From CAZZDK01 sp964652235 (GTDB taxonomy: Bacteria > Pseudomonadota > Alphaproteobacteria > UBA9219), in contig CAZZDK010000034.1 of the NCBI GenBank assembly GCA_964652235.1, forward strand, positions 1 to 10,348: a stretch of 10,348 nucleotides of DNA. Reading direction: 5' to 3'. Shown here in pieces: positions 6,200 to 10,348 of the stretch; position 1 is the first letter of the stretch; each line of letters starts with the position of its first letter. The translations under genes and the position numbers were made by a program. The notes beneath the pieces were generated by a model. It was not told the origin of the DNA, did no database searches, and saw only the letters and a list, made by a program, of their open reading frames with translations.

Positions 6200-6759
6200 G
6201 CCGCTCGCCTTTCTTTTCCAGCCAGGGATGCAATCTGCGCCGCCAGGGCGTCCACTTTATCCCACGGCGTGTAATCAACGACGGCATTAAAATGCGTCGG
6301 CCCGTTGGTCAAAAACATGATGAAGCGGATGATCCATTTCTCCCAGGCGGGGTAAAGCCGGTATTCAAGCCGACCGGCCAGAACGGCGCCGAGGGCCGGG
6401 GGCAGCCCATGTTGTCGGACCCATTTCTTGAAATAGGGATTATTGTGCGGCTCGTTTTTGTTTGGCTTGCGGGCTGTCAGATTGACGGAAACAAGAACAA
6501 GCCGTTGTTTTTCAAGAATTTTTTTGTTTTTCCGAAGAAAGGAATCCACTTCGGGCAGATGAAAGCCGTAGCGGATGGGGGAGAGAACGACCGGGATCGC
6601 TTCGAGGGGCCAAAGCGCCGGATCGGGCGCTTTTTCGGAAAGATCGTGCAGGAAAAAGGGCGTACCCCTTTGCTTCCAGACGCAGGCCATTTTCTCGGCG
6701 ATTCTGCGGGTCTGGCCGTCATGCGTGGCGTAAAGAAGATGAATGGGGCCTTGAGTCAT
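6196..6759 (-). CDS. hemG: Menaquinone-dependent protoporphyrinogen IX dehydrogenase HemG
   Basis: A 187-residue flavodoxin-fold protein (E. coli HemG is 181). The FMN phosphate loop is YATHDGQTRRIAE at 10-22, SPIRYGFH is at 60-67, and the long loop that separates HemG from plain flavodoxins, SVNLTARKPNKNEPHNNPYF, is at 91-110. The C-terminal block includes GAVLAGRLEYRLYPAWEKW and VVDYTPWDKVDALAAQIA. It oxidises protoporphyrinogen IX to protoporphyrin IX at the membrane, passing electrons to the quinone pool, the penultimate step of haem synthesis. Start ATG 6759 overlaps the ruvX stop as ATGA, and its stop overlaps the next gene in the same way. HemG is chiefly a gammaproteobacterial enzyme, while most alphaproteobacteria use HemJ, so its presence is notable. 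Confidence 0.93.
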   Translation of the reverse strand: MTQGPIHLLYATHDGQTRRIAEKMACVWKQRGTPFFLHDLSEKAPDPALWPLEAIPVVLSPIRYGFHLPEVDSFLRKNKKILEKQRLVLVSVNLTARKPNKNEPHNNPYFKKWVRQHGLPPALGAVLAGRLEYRLYPAWEKWIIRFIMFLTNGPTHFNAVVDYTPWDKVDALAAQIASLAGKERRAA

Positions 6760-7247
6760 AGGGTTTTCTTATTTTGCGTCAGCAAATCAAGAGCGCCTTG
6801 CAGGATATAGGCCGCCGCCGCTTTGTCCACCGTTTCGTCGCGCCTTTTGCGCGTCATATCGTCTTCGAGCATGAAACGCGTCACGGCGGCGGTGGACAAT
6901 CTTTCATCCCAGAAGGCAACGGGCATTTCCGGCAGGGGAGGCTCGCCGCGCCTCAAAAGGTTCGAGGCAAAGGACCGGGCGGCCTGGGCCGAGGCGCCTT
7001 CGCTGCCGTCCATATTTCTGGGCAGGCCGATCACGATCCCGCCGACGTTCCGTTCCCTGGAGATTTGGGCCAGAGCGGCCAGATCGGCAGTCAGCCTGGT
7101 CCGGGGCAACCCCACCAGAGGCGAGGCGAGCGTGCAATCCGGGTTGCCGATGGCCACGCCGATGACCTTGCGGCCCGGATCGAGGCCCAGAAGGCATTGG
7201 CCGGGCCTCAGAAAACCGGGCAGGTCGGAAAGGTTGCAGATGGGCAT
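6756..7247 (-). CDS. ruvX: Putative pre-16S rRNA nuclease / Holliday junction resolvase RuvX (YqgF)
   Basis: A 163-residue RNase H-fold protein of normal length for the family. The motifs are LLGLDPGRKVIGVAIG at 19-34 with catalytic D23, GIVIGLPRNMDGSEG at 70-84, FWDERLSTAAV at 112-122 with E115, and TVDKAAAAYILQGALD at 139-154 with D141. These are the family's three acidic positions. Members process the 5' end of 16S rRNA precursor and have been reported to act on Holliday junctions. The frame stays open far upstream (to 7826) because of the GC-rich opposite strand, but homology begins just after ATG 7247; the ribosome site is poor (AAGG 11 bases away). The gene is divergent from gatC with only 57 bases between the starts. 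Confidence 0.92.
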   Translation of the reverse strand: MPICNLSDLPGFLRPGQCLLGLDPGRKVIGVAIGNPDCTLASPLVGLPRTRLTADLAALAQISRERNVGGIVIGLPRNMDGSEGASAQAARSFASNLLRRGEPPLPEMPVAFWDERLSTAAVTRFMLEDDMTRKRRDETVDKAAAAYILQGALDLLTQNKKTL

Positions 7248-7304
7248 GGCGGATGATACCTTGCGCCGAGTTTTTTGCCACCCCCTAATCTTGGCGCGCA
7301 AACC

Positions 7305-7595
7305 ATGGCTATCGATATTGAAACTGTCCGAAAAATCGCCCGTTTGGCGCGGCTTAAGATACCCCCCGAACAGGAGCAGGGCGCCCTGGACGACATGAAT
7401 AAGATCCTGAATTGGGTCGGGCAGCTCGACAAGCTGGACGTGTCGGGCGTGGAGCCTTTGGCGAACGTCAACGACGGCTCTTTGGATTGGCGTGAGCAGG
7501 ATGTCGTGACGGACGGCAACTGTCCGGAAAAAATTCTGGCGAACGCGCCCGAACGCACGGCCGATTTTTTCACCGTTCCGAAAGTTGTCGAGTAA
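7305..7595 (+). CDS. gatC: Asp-tRNA(Asn)/Glu-tRNA(Gln) amidotransferase subunit C
   Basis: A 96-residue protein, the usual GatC size. It starts MAIDIETVRKIARLARL and carries the family pattern of two helices (DDMNKILNWVGQLDKLDV) followed by GVEPLANVND, REQDVV and NAPERTADFFTVPKVV. GatC is the small belt that stabilises the GatA-GatB complex, which amidates Glu-tRNA(Gln) or Asp-tRNA(Asn). ATG 7305 is chosen because the in-frame start at 7275 adds residues (MPPPNLGAQT) not seen in the family. No good Shine-Dalgarno is visible, and the gap to the divergent ruvX is short, so the leader must be very short or the promoter lies inside ruvX. gatA follows after four bases. Confidence 0.95.
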   Translation: MAIDIETVRKIARLARLKIPPEQEQGALDDMNKILNWVGQLDKLDVSGVEPLANVNDGSLDWREQDVVTDGNCPEKILANAPERTADFFTVPKVVE

Positions 7596-7599
7596 CGCC

Positions 7600-9084
7600 A
7601 TGTCCAAATTGACCGATCTAACCGTCACCGAAGCGTTGGCGAAACTTGAGAAAAAAGAATTCTCCGCCGCCGAATTGACCGAGGCGCACATCGCCGCCGC
7701 CGAACGCGGGCAGAAGGAGACGAACGCCTTCATCGTCACGACCTTCGAGCAAGCGCGGCAGGCCGCCAAGGCTTCCGACGCGCGCCGCGCTTCCGGCCAG
7801 GCGGGCGCGATGGACGGCATCCCCATCGCGATGAAGGATCTTTACTGCACCATCGGCGTGCAGATGACGGCGGCGAGCAAAATCCTTGAAGGGTTCGTGT
7901 CGCCTTACGAATCCACCGTCTCAAAGAAACTCGCGGAAGCGGGCTGCATTACGCTCGGCAAGGCCAATCTCGACGAGTTCGCGATGGGCTCGGCGAACGT
8001 CACATCCGCTTACGGCAACGTCGTCAGCCCCTGGTCGGGTCCGGAGCCTTCCAAAGCCGCGCGTAAGCTCGTGCCCGGCGGCTCGTCGGGCGGCAGCGCG
8101 GCGGCGGTTTCGGGGCGTTTCGCCATGGCGGCCACGGGCACCGATACGGGCGGCTCGATCCGTTTTCCGTCCTCGGTGACGGGCATTGTCGGCATCAAGC
8201 CGACCTATGGGCGCTGCTCGCGCTATGGGATTATCGCTTATGCCTCTTCGCTCGATCAGGCCGGGCCGATGACGCGCTCGGTCGCCGACGCCGCGCTCAT
8301 GCTGCGCGAAATGTCCGGTTACGATCCGAAGGATTCCACCTCCGTTAAGCTGGACGTGCCCGATTTCACGAAGGCGGTCGGCCAGTCGATTAAAGGCTTG
8401 AAGATTGGCATTCCGCGCGAATACCGGATTGAGGGTTTGCCCACGGAGATCACGTCCTTTTGGGACAAGGGCGCGGCGATGCTGCGCGAGGCGGGCGCGG
8501 AGATCGTCGATATTTCCCTGCCTCACACGGAATACGCCCTGCCGACCTATTACATCATCGCGCCCGCCGAGGCGTCGTCGAACCTCGCCCGCTATGACGG
8601 CGTGCGCTTCGGCCTGCGTGTGCCGGGCGACAATCTCATCGAAATGTACGAAAAAACGCGCGGACAGGGCTTCGGCGTCGAAGTGCGGCGGCGCATTTTG
8701 ATGGGCACCTACGTTCTGTCGGCGGGGTACTACGACGCTTATTATCTCAAGGCGCAGAAGGTTCGCCGCCTGATCCGCAACGACTTCGACGAAGCCTTCA
8801 AAAAGTGCGACGTGGTTTTGACGCCGACGGCAACTTCGACCGCGTTCGCCATCGGCGGCAAGGACGACGATCCGATCCAGATGTACCTTAACGACGTCTT
8901 CTCCGTGACGCTGAATCTCGCGGGCCTGCCGGGAATATCCGTGCCCATCGGACTTGGCGCGGACGGGCTGCCCTTGGGGTTGCAGATGATCGGGCGTGCG
9001 TTCGACGAAGAGACCTTGTTCAAAGCGGCGGCGGCGTTGGAAAAAGCCGTCGGTTTTGACGCCAAGCCGCCGTTTGTGGGGTAA
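7600..9084 (+). CDS. gatA: Asp-tRNA(Asn)/Glu-tRNA(Gln) amidotransferase subunit A
   Basis: A 494-residue amidase-signature enzyme, typical GatA length. The Ser-cisSer-Lys triad is visible: K79 in IPIAMKDLYCT, S162 in the glycine-serine signature LVPGGSSGGSAAAVSG, and S186 in GTDTGGSIRFPSS. It hydrolyses glutamine and passes the ammonia to GatB, which amidates misacylated tRNA. ATG 7600 is preferred to the in-frame TTG 7585, which would overlap the end of gatC. The gene starts four bases after the gatC stop, with only a weak GAG upstream, so translation is probably coupled. A slightly long loop (SPWSGPEPSKAARK) precedes the signature. gatB, usually next in alphaproteobacteria, does not follow. 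Confidence 0.97.
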   Translation: MSKLTDLTVTEALAKLEKKEFSAAELTEAHIAAAERGQKETNAFIVTTFEQARQAAKASDARRASGQAGAMDGIPIAMKDLYCTIGVQMTAASKILEGFVSPYESTVSKKLAEAGCITLGKANLDEFAMGSANVTSAYGNVVSPWSGPEPSKAARKLVPGGSSGGSAAAVSGRFAMAATGTDTGGSIRFPSSVTGIVGIKPTYGRCSRYGIIAYASSLDQAGPMTRSVADAALMLREMSGYDPKDSTSVKLDVPDFTKAVGQSIKGLKIGIPREYRIEGLPTEITSFWDKGAAMLREAGAEIVDISLPHTEYALPTYYIIAPAEASSNLARYDGVRFGLRVPGDNLIEMYEKTRGQGFGVEVRRRILMGTYVLSAGYYDAYYLKAQKVRRLIRNDFDEAFKKCDVVLTPTATSTAFAIGGKDDDPIQMYLNDVFSVTLNLAGLPGISVPIGLGADGLPLGLQMIGRAFDEETLFKAAAALEKAVGFDAKPPFVG

Positions 9085-9095
9085 GAGAGGCGCTT

Positions 9096-9749
9096 ATGAC
9101 CAACCTGCGTTACGAACAAATTCCAATCAAAGAAAACAACGATCCGCTGGTCGATTTGTCGGCTTATCCCTTTGTGCTGGACCCGATTTATTTTGCGCAG
9201 GGGCTTGCCGAAACGGACAAGCTTTACACGCGTAAGGCCATCGCTGAAAAGCTGGTTGTCTTGCAAGAAGGGCTTCTTAAAGGACACCGATTCAAAATCT
9301 GGGATTCGTGGCGGCCCCGCGATGTTCAGGCGAACATCTATAGGAAATACTGGAATGAAATGAAGGTCGCGCATCCTGAATGGTCGGAGGAAAGGCTCGC
9401 ACATGAGGTCGGTGTATTTGTAACGGCTCCCGATACGCCGGGACGCATCCCACCGCACACGACGGGTGGTGCTATCGACTTGACGCTCATTGATGTGCAG
9501 ACAGGACGCGAGATGGACATGGGGACGGTCTTTGATCACTTTGGGCCTGAGGCGTCTATTTTTCACTTCGAATATCCGGGGCGCGATCCCGTCGTTCGTC
9601 ATAACAGGCGGCTATTGCGTGACGCGATGATTGAGGGAGGCTTTTCCGTCGATCATGACGAATGGTGGCACTTCGATTTTGGCAACCAGAAATGGGCCGT
9701 TGAAACGGGCCGTTCTGTGGCCTTTTACGGAGAGGCGCGGCTGGGGTAA
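9096..9749 (+). CDS. ddpX: D-alanyl-D-alanine dipeptidase, VanX/DdpX family (peptidase M15D)
   Basis: A 217-residue zinc dipeptidase. The VanX-type active site is complete: arginine R73 in DSWRP, zinc ligands H121 and D128 in PPHTTGGAIDLTL, catalytic E189 and zinc ligand H192 in DEWWHFDF. MDMGTVFDHF (140-149) is also a family motif. These enzymes split free D-Ala-D-Ala; relatives work in peptidoglycan turnover, D-Ala-D-Ala use as a nutrient (DdpX) or vancomycin resistance (VanX). No signal peptide is present, so it is cytoplasmic. AGAGG lies about six bases before ATG 9096. It follows gatA by 11 bases and is probably in the same operon. No vanA/vanH-like ligase or ddp transporter is nearby, so a recycling role is more likely than resistance. 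The symbol is by family, not proven orthology. Confidence 0.9.
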   Translation: MTNLRYEQIPIKENNDPLVDLSAYPFVLDPIYFAQGLAETDKLYTRKAIAEKLVVLQEGLLKGHRFKIWDSWRPRDVQANIYRKYWNEMKVAHPEWSEERLAHEVGVFVTAPDTPGRIPPHTTGGAIDLTLIDVQTGREMDMGTVFDHFGPEASIFHFEYPGRDPVVRHNRRLLRDAMIEGGFSVDHDEWWHFDFGNQKWAVETGRSVAFYGEARLG

Positions 9750-9795
9750 GGCTCTTTTAAAAAGCGTTCAGTCATGTTAGGAAAGCGAGATTGTT

Positions 9796-9869
9796 GCGGG
9801 TGTAGCTCAATGGTAGAGCAGAAGCTTCCCAAGCTTACGACGAGGGTTCGATTCCCTTCACCCGCTCCA
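9796..9869 (+). tRNA. tRNA-Gly (anticodon CCC)
   Basis: A full 74-base cloverleaf: acceptor GCGGGTG paired with CACCCGC, D arm GCTC-AATGGTA-GAGC, anticodon loop TTCCCAA (anticodon CCC) on a stem with one G-A mismatch at its top, T arm GAGGG-TTCGATT-CCCTT, discriminator T and an encoded CCA. It closely resembles E. coli glyU. It begins 46 bases after the ddpX-like stop; no strong promoter is obvious, so read-through from upstream is possible. Its last 19 bases are the seed of the repeat array that follows. Confidence 0.96.
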
Positions 9870-9872
9870 TAG

Positions 9873-9897
9873 AAAAGCCCCCATATGGGGGCTTTTT
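9873..9897. terminator. Bidirectional intrinsic terminator after tRNA-Gly
   Basis: GCCCCC (9877-9882), ATAT, GGGGGC (9887-9892) flanked by AAAA and TTTTT: a textbook rho-independent terminator in both directions. The palindrome extends, with one bulged T, to TCCA/TGGA at 9866-9869 and 9901-9904, so it takes in the CCA end of the tRNA. Confidence 0.9.
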
Positions 9898-9900
9898 CTA

Positions 9901-9930
9901 TGGAAAGATGAGTAGGGGATCGAACCCGAG
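9901..9930 (-). other. tRNA 3'-half-like sequence, opposite strand, repeat unit 1
   Basis: On the minus strand this reads CTCGGGTTCGATCCCC then TACTCATCTT and TCCA. TTCGATC fits every fixed position of a T loop, with a three-pair GGG/CCC stem, and it ends in TCCA before the same terminator. It aligns with the tRNA-Gly 3' end through GGGTTCGAT, CCCT and TCCA. No matching 5' half is present, so it is not a complete tRNA. The two tRNA-like ends face each other across one terminator. Confidence 0.55.
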
Positions 9931-10052
9931 TAGAGGGTCGATAAAACGCGACGTTCAGGAGCGTTTTGGACGCCGGAGCTTGCGACGGCGCCCGGAGGGG
10001 CAAAAACGTGAGGAACGAACGTTTTTGATCATTCCCTTCACCCGCTCCATAG

Positions 10053-10077
10053 AAAAGCCCCCATATGGGGGCTTTTT
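10053..10077. terminator. Second copy of the bidirectional terminator
   Basis: Identical to the hairpin at 9873-9897, placed 180 bases further on in repeat unit 2, again directly after a CCA-ending tRNA 3' copy. Confidence 0.85.
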
Positions 10078-10080
10078 CTA

Positions 10081-10110
10081 TGGAAAGATGAGTAGGGGAT
10101 CGAACCCGAG
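10081..10110 (-). other. tRNA 3'-half-like sequence, opposite strand, repeat unit 2
   Basis: Exact copy, 180 bases on, of the minus-strand T-arm-like segment at 9901-9930, with the same TCCA end facing the terminator. Confidence 0.55.
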
Positions 10111-10210
10111 TAGAGGGTCGATAAAACGCGACGTTCAGGAGCGTTTTGGACGCCGGAGCTTGCGACGGCGCCCGGAGGGGCAAAAACGTGAGGAACGAAC
10201 GTTTTTGATC

Positions 10211-10229
10211 ATTCCCTTCACCCGCTCCA
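10211..10229 (+). repeat. Third 19-base copy of the tRNA-Gly 3' end
   Basis: ATTCCCTTCACCCGCTCCA again, directly after unit 2, but followed by unrelated DNA instead of the terminator. From 10230 to 10332 there is no gene: an A-rich start, a T-run, then a GC-rich segment with TGGCGC (from ~10267) and GCGCCA (10325-10330) as possible stem arms and a CGTCGCTGCGCTCCGGCT stretch of the kind found in dispersed palindromic repeats. Confidence 0.9.
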
Positions 10230-10332
10230 AAACAAAGCTCAAAAAACCGTTCTTGCCCCCATTTTTTGGCGCGACTGCTCTGCGGTCCGCCGTCGCTGCG
10301 CTCCGGCTCCCCGCAACCGCGACTGCGCCAGC

Positions 10333-10348
10333 CCCTTCACCCGCTCCA
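10333..10348 (+). repeat. Fourth, partial copy of the tRNA-Gly 3' end at the window edge
   Basis: CCCTTCACCCGCTCCA, matching the last 16 bases of the tRNA, ends exactly at the last base of the window. It lies 119 bases after the third copy, not 180. The next bases are not visible, so it may start another unit or be an integration boundary. Confidence 0.85.

Larger units (their letters stand above)
9851..10210 (+). repeat. Two identical 180-bp tandem repeats seeded by the tRNA-Gly 3' end
   Basis: Units 9851-10030 and 10031-10210 are identical base for base. Each opens with ATTCCCTTCACCCGCTCCA, the last 19 bases of tRNA-Gly (in unit 1 it is part of the tRNA itself). Each then holds the palindromic terminator, a minus-strand tRNA-3'-half-like segment, a CGCCG/CGGCG hairpin with a 10-base loop (starting near 9971 in unit 1), and a 9-bp perfect stem CAAAAACGT/ACGTTTTTG (10001-10009 and 10019-10027). 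A third copy of the 19-mer follows at 10211. The design parallels the ~178-bp repeats with 19 bp of tRNA-Tyr at E. coli tyrT. There is no credible protein gene; because 180 is a multiple of three, open frames simply run through. Confidence 0.95.

Noticed and set aside
7248..7826. N-terminal extension of ruvX to a 356-residue protein
   Set aside because: The extra ~190 residues run antisense to gatC and the start of gatA and do not belong to the RuvX family, which begins near ATG 7247.
7921..8526. A 201-residue minus-strand reading frame inside gatA
   Set aside because: Arg-rich shadow of a well-conserved gatA with its catalytic triad on the plus strand.
9096..9749. Vancomycin-resistance cluster (vanX)
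   Set aside because: Only the dipeptidase is present; there is no D-Ala-D-Lac ligase, VanH or regulator nearby, and the host appears Gram-negative.
9725..10183. A 152-residue minus-strand reading frame with an internally repeated peptide over the tRNA and repeat array
   Set aside because: It is antisense to tRNA-Gly (the GAGEGNRTLVVSLGSF run is the well-known translation of a tRNA complement) and stays open only because the repeat length is a multiple of three.
9851..10229. CRISPR array
   Set aside because: The 180-bp units are identical throughout, with no short repeats alternating with unique spacers, and the repeat seed is the tRNA 3' end.

Overview
The window reads as chromosomal DNA of a GC-rich alphaproteobacterium. 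The evidence is a fragment of the aerobic cobaltochelatase CobT, a gatC-gatA pair divergent from ruvX, an NDUFA9-like oxidoreductase, and TTAA-N7-TAAC (CtrA-like) intergenic motifs. This lineage call is inference; the genus cannot be named from the sequence alone. Two stretches, about 1-165 and 4000-5260, are visibly AT-richer and look foreign or fast-evolving.

Layout. (1) 1-448: the last ~93 codons of cobT behind an unrelated AT-rich leader that carries its own Shine-Dalgarno and ATG. (2) 463-596: a REP/MITE-like palindromic element. (3) 611-3897, minus strand: an 844-residue divergent Hsp70 with an extra beta-rich insert between its two core domains, then an unrecognised 228-residue protein, probably one operon. 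(4) 3898-5263: an AT-rich islet with a 72-residue one-pass membrane protein (+) and a 264-residue coiled-coil protein (-), converging with an 11-base overlap. (5) 5264-7247, minus: ruvX, hemG and an NDUFA9-like gene, each pair overlapping by ATGA. (6) 7305-9749, plus: gatC, gatA and a VanX/DdpX-type D-Ala-D-Ala dipeptidase, closely spaced. (7) 9796-10348: tRNA-Gly(CCC) followed by a tandem repeat array.

The most unusual part is the tRNA locus. The last 19 bases of tRNA-Gly, ending in CCA, recur every 180 bp in two identical tandem units (9851-10030 and 10031-10210). They recur again at 10211-10229 and, slightly diverged, at 10333-10348, the last base of the window. Each complete 180-bp unit also holds a strong bidirectional terminator, an opposite-strand tRNA-3'-half-like sequence and two further hairpins. 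This closely resembles the E. coli tyrT locus, where ~178-bp tandem repeats each carry 19 bp of the tRNA-Tyr 3' end and give rise to rtT RNA. Here, however, the tRNA, unit sequence and host group are different.

How the genes may work together: GatC and GatA are two of the three subunits of the tRNA-dependent amidotransferase (gatB is not in the window). RuvX resolves Holliday junctions, HemG makes protoporphyrin IX and the NDUFA9-like protein is an NAD(P)-binding Rossmann protein. These look like housekeeping genes. The Hsp70 pair and the membrane/coiled-coil pair are the accessory parts with no assigned role.
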